From positions 6,887,001-6,951,000 of the forward strand of contig NC_092265.1 of the NCBI RefSeq assembly GCF_036320965.1: a DNA stretch of 64,000 nucleotides, written 5' to 3'. Under the pieces are notes generated by a model. That model was not told the DNA's origin. It ran no database searches and saw only the letters and a program-made list of their open reading frames with translations. Below are positions 49,549-60,602 of this stretch, piece after piece. The translations under genes were made by a program, and so were the position numbers. Every line of letters begins with the position of its first letter. Position 1 is the first letter of the stretch. This DNA comes from Panulirus ornatus. Its lineage: Eukaryota; Arthropoda; Malacostraca; Decapoda; Palinuridae.

Positions 49549-49597
49549 TCTTCTTCTTCTTTTTCTTCTCTTCTTCTTCTTCTTCTTCTTCTTCTTC
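49549..49597. repeat. (CTT)n microsatellite
   Basis: (TTC)n with two interruptions. On the minus strand it extends a GAA-rich (Glu) codon run of the RNase H remnant (VVTEEE), so it probably grew from the coding sequence itself. Confidence 0.93.
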
Positions 49598-49849
49598 AGT
49601 AACTACAGCAAAAACCTGAACCTTTTGAGCCACAGGCAGATATCTTTATTCTGTCCGCATGAACGGTATTACTCGGAAGACATTTACCTTTTGTTACCAC
49701 AGAAGCGAAGTTGTTGATTTCCAAACCACTCCCCGCAAAGTGTGGTCTCAGGGACCCTCCACAGAAGGAACCAAGGCAAAACCTGCTCCTCTAATTGACT
49801 TCAAGTCTAAACTATTTCCATTAAGGGCACAATCTATTCTTGGGATATT

Positions 49850-50205
49850 ACTCATCCATCAGTCGAAACGAACATTAATCATACATTAATCGAAACGAAT
49901 ATCAATCATATATTAATCGAAGCGAACATTAATCATACATTAATCGAAACGAATATCAATCATACGTTGATCGAAAGGAATATCAATCATACTTTAATGA
50001 AAAGGAATATTATCCATACATTAATCAATATGAATATTAATCACACATGAATCGAAACGAATATCAACCATTTCTTCATCGAAACGAATATCAACCATTC
50101 CTTCATCGAAAAGAATATCAACCATTCCTTCATCGAAAAGAATATCAACCATACATTAATCGAAACGACCATTAATCATACATTAATCGAATCGAATATC
50201 AGCGG
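49850..50205. repeat. 27-bp AT-rich minisatellite, ~13 copies
   Basis: The unit is close to aatcatacattaatcgaaac followed by gaatatc. Copies alternate between ...gaacatt and ...gaatatc endings. A block of three (50,060-50,140) carries the variant accattccttcatcga. Moderately diverged. Confidence 0.92.
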
Positions 50206-51888
50206 CTCATCCTCACAATACAAAGGCTAGGTACACAATGACGGACGACGCCCCACAACCAACAGCATTAGAGAAAGGAAATCTCGAAACGCGATGGCAT
50301 GATGTAAGTCTGGGTGGTACCGGCCGTTGGTTGGAGGTCACTAGGTTTAGAGGGATGGAAGACGGCATCGGCAGGAGGAGAGGTCATGCCGTTCGGAAAT
50401 TAGTTAAGAGCTTTGGGTGAACGACCTCTATGGAGGGTAATGGGAGTTTTCTCAGCTCACAGCGTGTGAAGAAAATGAGTGGAAGTATAGCTGAAGCTAA
50501 AAAAAACAAACAAACAAGACCCTGAGCTCAATCAAAGCGTATTATTCTTCTTTTTTCCTATTTCATCTGACTGTTTTGTGGTCGTGTGCGTGGTATCATT
50601 CATCAAGTTCCTCTTTCACTGTATCGTTTATAAGTTTACTGTGTTGTGTAGGAAATGCTTCTGGTATTAAGTGGGAGGGGTTTCGTCAGGGCCTTACGTA
50701 AACTGGCTTCCATCTTCACTACACTTACATCCTCAGCTTCACCACACCCTCGTTTTCAGTGCACTACACCAGTACACAGTAGACACCACTGTCTTTTGTA
50801 CGTGGACCTTATGGGTTGGGTCAAAGGTCACCTTCACTATACAATCGACACCACTATTTCAGAAGGGGTCAGATTGAATGCCATCTTCACTAATAACCTC
50901 ATCTTAACTATATCCTCATTTTCTATACACCCTCATATTCACTATACTCTTATCTTACCAGCACCTTAGTCGCCTCTGGCCTCTGACTTGACGCTTTTGT
51001 ATAAATCAGGTCAAATGCCATATTTACGATGCTTTTATTTCCACAGTGTCAGTTTCCTCGAACCCTCATCTTTACAACTTCGACATCATAAGCTTCTGTT
51101 CTGACTCATGAGGGTCTGGTCAAAGGCCCTGGTTCTGTGAAGATACGTTTGACCTATTGATCACAGGTCAGGTTAAACCACTCAATCAGGGTTAGGGAGG
51201 TGAATGCTTGAAGGGGGAAAAAACAAAATGAAACAAAAACCATGTTTCCCTTCTGTTGCGTGAGAAAAATGCTTTACTTTACTATTAACTGAAGAGACAA
51301 GCATTACTGACCCATATGAGAGAGGTCTGTTGGATTCTTATTTTGAAAGTAATGTGAAGAAGTGAATGTTAGAATGATGGAAATGGTACCAGTAAAACAA
51401 ACAAAAACAAAGAAAATCTCGGGTCTAGGCGAAGTGCTCTCCCGTTATGCAATTTGATGCTTTGATAGTCTACTGAATACATATACAGATATATGATATT
51501 ACATTTAGTAGACGTCGGCTGCTGGACAATCATTAAACCACAATCCCTTGTTTGAATTATAAGAACAGATAAATAAACTAATGAACGTTAATCATCTCAT
51601 TTATTAATGGCATTTATGCTTATCGACTGACAGGGCATAATATCAAAACCGTCAAGGCTAATTTGAATAATCGGAAGTAACAACAGTTTGAATAATCGGG
51701 AATACCTTCTTCAGATGTTCGTCTTGAACACCTGGTTCAGGTGCTTTCATACAAATCTAAACGTCAAACAGCCCTACTCTATGTGCATGGCTCGAATAGG
51801 ACACTGCGTGGTTGGCGGGATTTTCAGCCTGAAGTGCATCATTCTATTCATTACTGCCTTCAGATTTTAATGATAATTCTAAGACCAT

Positions 51889-51890
<2 letters not shown>
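50206..51890. other. no gene called
   Basis: A 60-codon ATG frame at 50,238-50,420 (begins MTDDAPQPTALEKGN) contains a possible donor (gatgatGTAAGT, about 50,301) after 22 codons. No family is recognised. The rest is unassigned AT-leaning DNA with loose cactatac phrases at 50,720-50,960. Confidence 0.3.

Positions 51891-51986
<96 letters not shown>
51891..51986. repeat. compound (CT)n(AT)n tract
   Basis: (CT)22 at 51,891-51,935 passes directly into (AT)n to 51,986. Confidence 0.98.
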
Positions 51987-51987
<1 letters not shown>

Positions 51988-52657
51988 CTGAATACTTTAT
52001 AATAAATGTGTTACTGAGGACTTTGAGTAATGCTGAAAACTAATCTCAGATACCAGAGACTATCTATCACCCAGCTGTATGCTTCTTCACCCATCACTAA
52101 TGGAATTAAAAGTGCTCAGAACCATATAACCCAGTGATGATACACCTTGAGTCTCAAAAGTGACAAATGAATATTTGCCTCATAATGTTCTTTATACTCC
52201 ACCATAAAGAATTCGACTAACTGTTACAGATTGCGGGACAATGGTAAAAACTTGCTTATGCCAGTTCACCTCCGGTCTTTTTGATATGAATTCATTTAAT
52301 AGTCAGTTGAATTATATTAAACTTTTGCAATTTAATTAGAGAATCAAAAAATTATAATTTCTTCGCCAACGCTTGTTGAATACAGAGTGGAAAAGTCTGT
52401 AAGGCGAAGTCAGATTTAACCATTCGAAAATGATGATGCTAGGGAAAATATCAATCAGTTCTGTGTAACACATCAGATTTATTTCTTTTGCTATCTTAAG
52501 CTCTTTTATTTTCATTTTTTTTTCTATAGTTTCCTTTATTTTTTGAGACTTTAAAAAAAAAGGACGCAATTCTGGGAACACTAAGACGAAGGGGTCAATC
52601 TCCTCAATAAACCGGTAACAAGAAAAAAGTAGATCTGGTTTGTCTGGTTACCTACGA

Positions 52658-52661
<4 letters not shown>
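51987..52661. other. no recognisable feature
   Basis: AT-rich unassigned DNA. Only short frames. Confidence 0.4.
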
Positions 52662-52702
<41 letters not shown>

Positions 52703-52785
52703 CTAGTTTCATAAATATGTCTTAAAAGTTGGAGGAAAAATGTGGAGCAGACAAAAATAGATTTTTCTGCTAGTACATTAGCACA

Positions 52786-52846
<61 letters not shown>
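52662..52846. repeat. convergent (GT)n / (CA)n pair
   Basis: (GT)20 at 52,662-52,701 and (CA)n at 52,789-52,846 are inverted complements 87 bp apart. The CA tract abuts the 5' end of the SINE. Confidence 0.95.
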
Positions 52847-52848
<2 letters not shown>

Positions 52849-53075
52849 GCCTCCGTGATATAGCAGCAGTAAGCATTACTGACCATGAGTCGGCACGGGC
52901 CGTCCCAGGGTTCGAATCCTGGGCGTGGAAGTCAGACGACGTTCACCCTAGATGTTCATCACTCCTTCAATGATAGTTGATCAATGGGTACCTGGCTTAG
53001 CATGGGGTGTGGGTGTGTATGTGTGTATTCAAACACAGACGTTGAGACATGATGCATGTACACATGGTTAAGAGA
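52847..53075 (+). mobile_element. tRNA-derived SINE (head with A and B boxes)
   Basis: Starts tggcctccgtgata, with an A-box-like tagcagcagtaag at 52,861 and a perfect pol III B box GGTTCGAATCC at 52,909-52,919. Spacing between the boxes is about 48 bp, as in a tRNA gene. The body contains gatcaatgggtacctggctt (52,980-52,999), a phrase typical of decapod SINEs as I recall them. It inserted at, or expanded from, the preceding CA tract. The 3' boundary is uncertain; no target-site duplication was identified. The tRNA-like head is too degenerate to be a functional tRNA. Confidence 0.75.
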
Positions 53076-53225
53076 CAGGGGCAAAACGAGTGTAACAGTC
53101 TCCCCCGTAATAATACAATCAATAATCACACATATACACGTATGGACTTACAGAATAGAGCATCTCTCTCCAATATAAAGCATGTAATTAGATGTGATGC
53201 ATATGAAGGCCATACATATTTTTTC

Positions 53226-53395
53226 TTTGTTAGCTGAGACGGCATGGGTAACTTGAGGCCCTAATCAAGTCCATCCCATTATCAACCTCTTAGAGGTGGA
53301 TGAACAGCTGGGTTGAATGTGGACCGACTGTCGCAACCAAGATTTCGAACCTATGCTATTCATATAAAGGAAGAATCCGTCCGTGCCATCCATAC
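53226..53395 (-). mobile_element. second SINE-like element, opposite orientation
   Basis: On the minus strand: ggttcgaaatct (B-box-like, about 53,354-53,343), gacagtcggtccacattcaa, cagctgttcatccacctct, gttgataatggg and gttacccatgccgtctcagc. The cagctgttcatcc...gttgat...atggg order parallels the body of the upstream SINE. Ends are approximate. Confidence 0.55.
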
Positions 53396-54388
53396 CTTAC
53401 ACATCAAAACACACAGAGGACAAAAAAAGAGAACTGATCCTAGGTGTGAGGAATGAAGTCTTCGTAGAGATAGGATCAAAACCTGCGGATTCCCACGGAA
53501 CCTTTTGCTCTTATAGTAGCCGAAAGGGTATGGGCAAGACCACGTCCCGGTAATGGCCACTCGTATGAAATGAATACATGAAGAGTTTTAGAAGAATACA
53601 GAAGGTTCTGAGGACTTCAAGCATTTGTAGGCATCATGACTCTTTAAGGCGAAGAGGCTGTAAGAAAGCGTTAAGACAAGAGGGGAAGAGAATCTCAAAG
53701 CTGTAATGTTCGAGGAAAAAAAAAAAATGAATTAGGCATCATAACGATCAATCCTCGTGTAGCTGATCTCTACAGTCAACTATGGGATGCAGCAGCCTGT
53801 CGCTTGCTGTGAACACTAAAACAAAGACTATACGATATACATATTTTTTTTTTGTCCAATCAAATATGACTGACATTTTCTTATACATAACTACAAAAGC
53901 AAGGTACGAAATTCCTAAGCATTACATAGTTTTTAAGCACTTTAAGTCATACATGGTTAACGCAGTGACTTGACCGTATTTCTTACTATGATGTTAATGT
54001 TAGATTCAGCGTTAAATCTGTTGTTTTTGCGTTGGAAGATGTTGATCATATACATGTAAATATCATCTAATCTATTCGATTCTGTATGTCTGTAAATGAA
54101 TTGTTTTCTTACCATGTTTTACGTGACTGTTCGTACATCATCCTGCTTGTGTGTGTACACCCATTTTTGAGTCTACTGATCATGGGAGGGAATTCTACGT
54201 AAATCCATGGGGTTCAAACACGTAACCTTTGATCTGTGTCTGTCTTGTGTTCTGAAAAAGGATACAGTGACATCCACCGTTACACTCTGCCGGCGATAAG
54301 TGCAGCTATCAAACGTCCTGTAATCTTTATCATAACATGACGAAAAGTGGTGTAAATGTCGTTGTTTATCAGCTTTTACCAGAGAGAG

Positions 54389-54391
<3 letters not shown>
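53396..54391. other. no recognisable feature
   Basis: Unassigned AT-rich DNA with A and T homopolymers (53,716-53,727; 53,844-53,853). Confidence 0.4.

Positions 54392-54455
<64 letters not shown>
54392..54455. repeat. (GT)n microsatellite
   Basis: Perfect (GT)32, facing the (CA)n at 54,584 across a 128-bp spacer. Confidence 0.98.
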
Positions 54456-54461
<6 letters not shown>

Positions 54462-54578
54462 GGGTAAATGATGCTTCGGTTAGATTTTTGGATATTTTTC
54501 CCTGAAGACTTGGAACTACTACTCCATCGCTTTGATTATGTCTCCGTTGGCGTTGTGTATCCCTCCCTCCCTCCCTTT

Positions 54579-54583
<5 letters not shown>

Positions 54584-54619
<36 letters not shown>

Positions 54620-54636
54620 GCGCGCGCGCGTATATA
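54584..54636. repeat. (CA)n(CG)n(TA)n alternating purine-pyrimidine tract
   Basis: (CA)17, then seven CG steps (54,617-54,630), then TATATA. The whole 53 bp alternates pyrimidine and purine, with the CG block the most Z-DNA-prone sequence in the window. Confidence 0.95.
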
Positions 54637-54944
54637 ATGCGTGTCGTAGAAAACGACTAAGAGGGAAGGAAGCGTAAGAGAGGAGGGGAGGGGATATGTG
54701 TGGAAATCCTCTCCCCTCCTGTGTTCTTACCTTTCAAACAGATGGAACAGAGGAAGTTCCCGTGCTAAGACTTTCCTCGGCTCGCATTCACTGCGAAGGC
54801 ATGACGTCCATCAACACTATCTTGTAACCTGACCCCACCCGACATCTTCTGTTGGGGCGAATGCAAGAACCGCTCCTACCACCGGCAAGGGTCACAAACG
54901 AGAGGTCAAGCCTGATGGCTGTACGACCTTATGTCCAACTGTGG
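54637..54944. other. no recognisable feature
   Basis: Mixed sequence without array or exon. Confidence 0.4.
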
Positions 54945-55235
54945 AGACTGACGACGCCTAGAAACTGACGGCCAGAAACTGACGCACAGTAACTGACGAT
55001 CTGAAACTGACGGCCTGAAACTGACGCACAGTAACTGACGGCCAGAGACTGACGCACAGTAACTGACGGCCAGAGACTGACGCACAGAAACTGACGACCA
55101 GAGACTGACGCATAGTAACTGACGACCAGAAACTGACGCATAGTAACTGACGACCAGAAATTGACGCACAGTAACTGATGGCCTGAAACTGACGGCCTGA
55201 AACTGACGGCCAGAGACTGACGCACAATAACTGAC
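54945..55235. repeat. 14-bp minisatellite, ~20 copies
   Basis: Alternating variants gaaactgacggcca, gaaactgacgcaca and gtaactgacg with accag, gatct or gcctg. Because 14 is not a multiple of three, the minus strand stays open in all three phases and reads as 14-residue repeats per 42 bp (e.g. VSYCASVSGRQFLC), producing the longest frame of the window (236 codons, 54,906-55,616) together with the adjacent GA tract. Confidence 0.93.
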
Positions 55236-55417
55236 CAACGATCGATATTCTAAATAACCGTGAACGAAAAAGAAAACAACAAACAAACCCAGAAACTTGC
55301 ACCGTAAAATGTAGGATTTACAGCAGTCACTGAATGGGGAGAGATACGTGGCAAGTGGGGGGGGGGGGGGTGATCTACCTCGCACGTGTTGAGCTGTTAG
55401 AAATTCGCTAGTGCAAA

Positions 55418-55419
<2 letters not shown>

Positions 55420-55514
<95 letters not shown>
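55420..55514. repeat. (GA)n microsatellite, 95 bp
   Basis: Perfect (GA)n of 95 bp; a run of 12 G lies upstream at about 55,359-55,370. Confidence 0.98.
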
Positions 55515-55516
<2 letters not shown>

Positions 55517-56144
55517 CGCGTGGGGGCGGTACATGCGAAAACTTTTCTTTCCCCCTTCCCCTCAGAAAAAAAACCAACAACCCTGAAAAGGTTACATTGA
55601 TTTTGGGCGTAATCACCCGAGACTTTATACAACCATCGTGTCGGCGTTAATCACACCCGTGACGCTTCCGGAGTTTGTTACGATTCTATTTAATCATTTA
55701 TTTTTTCCCAGTTCGTGGTATCGATATCCACTGACAACGTCGCGTTGTGGTGCGCAGCCATACGCCTTAGTCCTGCTCAGTGGGTGGGTCTGTGCGTGAC
55801 TATTTATATAAGACTGTCACAGAGGTAGTGGGTAATTCATATATTAGACGTTTCATTAACGCACGTAACACAATTTTATGACGAGGACACACGAAACGCA
55901 CCATCAACCACCGGGACGTCAGAACACCACCTTCCTCCTGCAGGTGGTGGTGTTCAACTCCCTTCTTATTCTCGCGCTTGAATCGGGTTTGATCCTCCTC
56001 GCCCGCGGGTCTTTCCCAGGAGCGCCGGGAGGAGGAGGAGGAGCTGGTGGTGGGTGATGCAGGCTCTCACGGAGAACGGTTGGCATATTTATTTGCTACG
56101 ACAAAGAGGTTTCTCCATGGCGCATCTTCCAGGTCATGAGAAGA

Positions 56145-56147
<3 letters not shown>
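55515..56147. other. no recognisable feature
   Basis: Mixed, partly GC-rich. A (GGA)n patch at 56,027-56,044. Confidence 0.4.

Positions 56148-56197
<50 letters not shown>
56148..56197. repeat. (AT)n microsatellite
   Basis: Perfect (AT)25. Confidence 0.97.
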
Positions 56198-56198
<1 letters not shown>

Positions 56199-57303
56199 CA
56201 ACAACAATATTTCGCTAATCTTCTTTATTTTTTTTCCTCAACTCCCCTGGCCACCACCCAAACTTTTCTTCTATGTTAATGGGGGGGAGTGAATACCCAG
56301 TTGTTTTCCAACTTTGCCAGCTGTAGTTTACATTTCTAACCAGATATCTCACTAAATTATGCTTTTAAACTTTCCTCTCTCCCCACCCACTTGACATTTG
56401 TGATACTGACTTGGTAGAACTTTCGTAATCCACTCCTCTGTTGCCGTATATTTTAACTGACGTCCTCAGCTGGTAATTTCGAGGGTTTACAAACTGTATT
56501 ACTGATTATTTTCGGAGAATGTCGTACACCACATTCTCCTTAATTCCAGCTATCTTAGCATTGCCGTAAATACGTCGAGAAAAGATGTTTGTGTCATCTG
56601 TAAAGATACTGGTTGGGGACAGAATAACTTAACGATGTAGATTGGTAAACTTATTCTTTTAGTGGTTTGAAATATTGGAAATTAGTTCAGTAAATGTCAC
56701 GTAGCTATTCGGGATCATTAATTAATCTTATCGGTATTAAATGTATTAAGCTGACGGGTTATGGTGATTTCACAAACCTGACAGTGACAGAAATAATTTG
56801 AAATCTAAGATAGTTTCCTCCATTGGAAGGCTTATCTCTGGTTTAGTTTTATCTCTTCGTGTGATGCTGTGTGAAATTGAATTTGGCTAGAGTGTGTAAC
56901 TTTAACGGTATTTTGCTGTATTATGTGACGTTACATTAATATAAATGAGTAGCTGATACAATACAATGGACACGTATCAATAAGCATTCACACACACACA
57001 CACACACACACATACACAAAGGTCGCACTATGATCAATACGAAAGTTGAGTTACATCGATAAGAAAAAAACAAAAATTCGCTATTTTTCCGAGTGAAAGA
57101 AGAGTAAGGGGTAACTGGCTCACAAAGTTGACGTCAACAGTGAATTTAACAAAATACATGCAAAGGCAGAACTGCCAGAAGCAGTAATAACAAGAATTCA
57201 AGCAAAGAAACTGGTTAGAGAAAGTCCAACAGATGGGGTCCTTCCAACACGAGTGTAGACACCCTAACTAAACCACCATCGCCAGATCACCTCCTCTGTC
57301 CCG

Positions 57304-57305
<2 letters not shown>
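56198..57305. other. no gene; small CA tract
   Basis: (CA)n at 56,989-57,018 with a TA break. Otherwise unassigned AT-rich DNA with few open frames. Confidence 0.4.

Positions 57306-57353
<48 letters not shown>
57306..57353. repeat. (CA)24 microsatellite
   Basis: Perfect (CA)24. A 164-codon minus-strand frame (57,781-57,287) ends in the Cys-Val repeat made by this tract. Its other ~140 codons match no known family and start at GTG. Confidence 0.96.
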
Positions 57354-57355
<2 letters not shown>

Positions 57356-57853
57356 ACCTGCAGAAATCAAGAACCAGCCACCAGCTTCGGAGACACACGC
57401 GGAAAACTTTAAATCAGCCAGTTCGGCAAAGCCCCCGACAAGTATGGAGGGGAGAAAAAAGAGAAACAGCTTTACTTCCAAGATATATATAAGAGAGCAG
57501 CGCGAGCTCAGAAGGCAAACGAGGGTCGACGCGTGACTCCTGCTCGGGTTTTGAGACGTCACGGTGTCCTTAAGGATGGTGGAAAAATCGAGGGTCCTTT
57601 GCCGATGGCGAGTGACAGGGGAGGATGCACGTGTGTCACTCTCTCTCTGGCCGAAGACGTCAAAATAAAAATCCTCCCGGTGTGAGGATGATTCATGCCA
57701 AAACCCTCCTTGTTTTCTTATGATCAGTGTCGCGGACAGCTTTGATTTGAGGATGGTTTTCTTTGCGCTTGGTAGCGTCACACAGGACGGAAGAAATGAC
57801 AGCAGTGTTATTATAACCTCATGCCTCGCGATATCAAGTTAAGCTGATGGTCC
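57354..57853. other. no gene called
   Basis: Open on the minus strand for about 140 codons without recognised motif; within chance expectation. Confidence 0.3.

Positions 57854-57899
<46 letters not shown>
57854..57899. repeat. (CA)n microsatellite
   Basis: Perfect (CA)n of 46 bp. Confidence 0.96.
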
Positions 57900-57901
<2 letters not shown>

Positions 57902-57967
57902 TTTGCCAAATGGCGTCCGAGCTACGTCTCTTCGTTGTATATCAACTGACTGTTACATTTCTTACTT

Positions 57968-58053
57968 GTATCTCCCCTGACGATGTGATCATTACACGAA
58001 AGTGCACTTGCGAACTTTGCGCGTTTCATTTCCCTATGGATAAGAAAGGAATA
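57968..58053 (-). mobile_element. foldback-family element, copy 3
   Basis: Minus-oriented and diverged copy: tctcccctgacgatgtgatc, attacacgaaagtgcacttg, then cgtttcatttcccta. It matches copy 2 at 29,424-29,519 read in reverse. The terminal gtggactcat block is altered to atggataaga. Its right side leads into short AT-rich tatatacatata sequence. Confidence 0.75.
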
Positions 58054-58244
58054 TATACATATATACCACATATATACCTCGACATATCTACCAGATATGC
58101 AGCACCCCTGCCCAACAAGGTCGAAGCCCATCCATTAAACAAAGAGAAAATCAAACACATTTCTAAATGTCAATTCCTTCCTACTGACGATACGAAACAT
58201 ACATACGGGACAAAGGAACACAATGTTGTCAAGGTAGGCAACAG

Positions 58245-58246
<2 letters not shown>

Positions 58247-58288
<42 letters not shown>
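58247..58288. repeat. (GT)n microsatellite
   Basis: Perfect (GT)21. Confidence 0.96.
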
Positions 58289-58289
<1 letters not shown>

Positions 58290-58573
58290 AATACTAACCA
58301 GGAAGTAACGAGTTTTTAGGACAATCCCATAAAATCTTATGTATTTAAGTCTGTCGCTGTAGTCCTGGACACGGGAGGGGTGGGAGAGAGAATTCCGCGT
58401 GTTTTCAGCGCTGTATGACACAGATGAATCCAGCTTGTTCAGTGCTGATGCATCGGGTGTTGTTTACAGCACAAGACTGACCAAATCCTGAAATAGTTTA
58501 CTTTGTAAACTCACTAAATGAACTCTCTATCAAAAGGGGGCAGCGCAGCACTGATCCCACCCCTTCCCACCTC

Positions 58574-58602
<29 letters not shown>
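58574..58602. repeat. (CA)n microsatellite
   Basis: Perfect (CA)14. Confidence 0.92.
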
Positions 58603-58606
<4 letters not shown>

Positions 58607-59230
58607 CGGTAAACCTTAACCCCTGTCCGTATATGATGGCTTGACCTTTGACCTGGGTCGTACCGTTAACGATCACGGTTGGTTCCTTCGTGTTTGGGGG
58701 GGGGGTCGTGCCGTCGTAATGAAGAGGTTACGAAACGACTACAAACAAAAGCTCAGCTCTCCTTAGTAACAGTAGATGTATCTTAACATTTTAGACGAAT
58801 TGGGTAACAGATGGACACATTCGTGATACGAAACAGACGAATGCTTACGAATCGAGCACAAACACGTGGAATATAACTTACGAATGTAAACAACATGTTC
58901 ATCTAACACCAGAAGGTTATATGATCAGGTGAATGTAATTATAACAAAGGCATCCTTTTGACACCTGGAGAAAAAAAGAAAGAAAGAAAAAAAAAGACGA
59001 TACTTTCTGAAAACTATAGTCGTCAAGGGACGAGTAGAAAACGGAGGCGTCTGTCGCAAGGGCCCTTGTGGGTAGCCCGGGCTGGCGAGACTAAGAACAT
59101 GGGAGGCATGATGTATACTCACCACGGTGGCTGTGGTTGCCGATGGAGGATGGTAGCTGAGGACGCAGCGGAGGGGAACCAACCCAGGACATGCTGCTCA
59201 ACAAGGGTGGGCCACTGTGACCCCCTCCAA
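58603..59230. other. no recognisable feature
   Basis: Mixed DNA with an A-rich run at 58,968-58,995. Confidence 0.4.
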
Positions 59231-59234
59231 CCAC

Positions 59235-60110
59235 AGGTCGCAGTTTTGGGTCACGACGAGTTTTAAGAGTGTAGTATACTTTTTTTCTTTTTTTGGGTGC
59301 AGTGGGGGGAGGTGTGTGTTCGGTCACCTCGAAGAAAGGTCGCAGTTTCGGGTCACGACTGTTGCAGGTCACTTGATCCAGGGTCACCCCTTATGATGGC
59401 CAATTAGTGTCGGGTCACGATGTTTAAAGGCTCGCGAGACTTTCACAGGTGCTATGAACGAACACCGCGCGGCTATGGATGACGAATCTGTATCTAGATT
59501 TACCTTAAACTTAGGTTCTTCAGCTCTTGGGGTCATTCGAGTCGAGTTTACGTAAGGGAGAAGCTCATACGCCTACGAAACAATGAGAGAGAGAACTGAA
59601 TTGAAGGATTAACGAGGCTTAGAAGTCACTTATATAAGCAAGAAAGACGTCTATTAGTCATCTGTCTCCTGAGATGTCTCGTGTTAAAAAAAAAAGGTAA
59701 TAAAGTACGGACATGTAAGGTCCAGAGGTCACACAGTGTGAAGCGAACTGAGTTCGGTCACTCGAATCAGGGTTCGGTCACTCGAATCAGGGTCATTGTA
59801 TTCAGGATCCCACCAACGAAAGGTGCCTCACTCAGTTCAGGGTTACTGTGTCTTGAGGTCACGTAAATCAAGGTCAGCAAGAACCGAAGTCATGGATGAA
59901 AAGGTCATAACGTCCGTACGTCACCTGTTATATGAAAGAGATGAACTGAAGTAGTTTTATAATAATTTCCAGGAAGACAAAGGTCTCTTGATTCAAGGTC
60001 AAGACCAGTCAAGTTCAACTGGTTCAAGGTCACGATCCTCATAGGCCACTTGATCCGACGTCACGACCCAGGTCACCTTATTCAGGGTTACCATACTCTT
60101 AAAAGGTCAC
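59235..60110. repeat. degenerate array rich in same-strand AGGTCA
   Basis: AGGTCA occurs at 59,366, 59,726, 59,856, 59,871, 59,902, 59,996, 60,027, 60,070 and 60,104, all on the plus strand, with further GGGTCA at 59,241, 59,350, 59,381 and 59,790. A better-preserved direct repeat (aggtcgcagttttgggtcac and its near-copy) lies at 59,235 and 59,337, and a perfect ggttcggtcactcgaatcag duplication at about 59,753-59,791. The best reading is an old minisatellite whose unit was close to aggtcacttgattcaggg; hormone-receptor binding is possible but not shown. Confidence 0.6.
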
Positions 60111-60553
60111 TTCACTCATCGGAAACCTGAACTAAACTGGAGACTGTACCACACCATGAGAGGGGATGATGATGGCTGCTGCCTCCATTATCTATTTCCA
60201 CAACCTGGAAATAACAGGTGACAAGTTTCCTGTTTGGGTAGAGCGTCTGTCTCTCTGCCGCGTCAAATCGCTGAAATAATTGTGAGGAAATCTCCCACCC
60301 TCCCCCAAACCGACCGCAAGATCATTTCTTTTATCCTCTCCTTCCCTCCTCCTCACCCGAGTCTAGATATTGCCGTGTATCACACGCGCTGAACACATTC
60401 CCAGACGTATAATTCACCGGGGATGACCCAAGGGACAGTCGGTCAGTCTCCCTGGTGGCAAAGTGCACGGCGACGGTCGTGGAAAACCTGTTCCAAGACC
60501 ACAGCTGATTACGACTCTGGGCCTGCAGGTGCCACAACAGAGGCCACGAGATG

Positions 60554-60555
<2 letters not shown>
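60111..60555. other. no gene called
   Basis: A minus-strand frame (60,537-60,331, 68 codons) begins next to an acceptor-like cacctgcag and contains a ggtgag donor-like site near its end, but the peptide matches no family I recognise. Confidence 0.25.

Positions 60556-60600
<45 letters not shown>
60556..60600. repeat. (GT)n microsatellite
   Basis: Perfect (GT)n of 45 bp. Confidence 0.97.

Positions 60601-60602
<2 letters not shown>

Larger units (their letters stand above)
48766..49760 (-). pseudogene. decayed non-LTR retrotransposon: RNase H domain and C-terminal Cys/His segment
   Basis: Read on the minus strand, the order of RNase H landmarks is correct. A DGS-like start (CGSKGSG, 49,634-49,617, first Asp lost) is followed after a frameshift by FAVVTEEE (about 49,615), then TIYFNSQ (about 49,490-49,471, where SDSQ or TDS is usual), then CWCPGCIGVTANEIADV (49,371-49,321), matching the family pattern WVPGHxGIxGNExAD. 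After a stop come KAIRSKWQAIWGLEGPKR (twice, from a 97-bp duplication), KPSSSNRNRHIET, and after another frameshift LCRLEIG and a Cys/His block CSRMRHLHYHYC-LEHELMEC before a terminal stop near 48,766. This arrangement is that of I/Jockey/R1-type LINE ORF2 C-termini. Missing catalytic Asp residues, at least three stops, frameshifts and an inserted CTT microsatellite show it is dead. The reverse transcriptase part upstream (above about 49,760) is not recognisable. Confidence 0.75.

Noticed and set aside
57287..57781. 164-codon minus-strand frame as a gene
   Set aside because: Starts at GTG, ends in microsatellite-encoded Cys-Val repeats and shows no family similarity.
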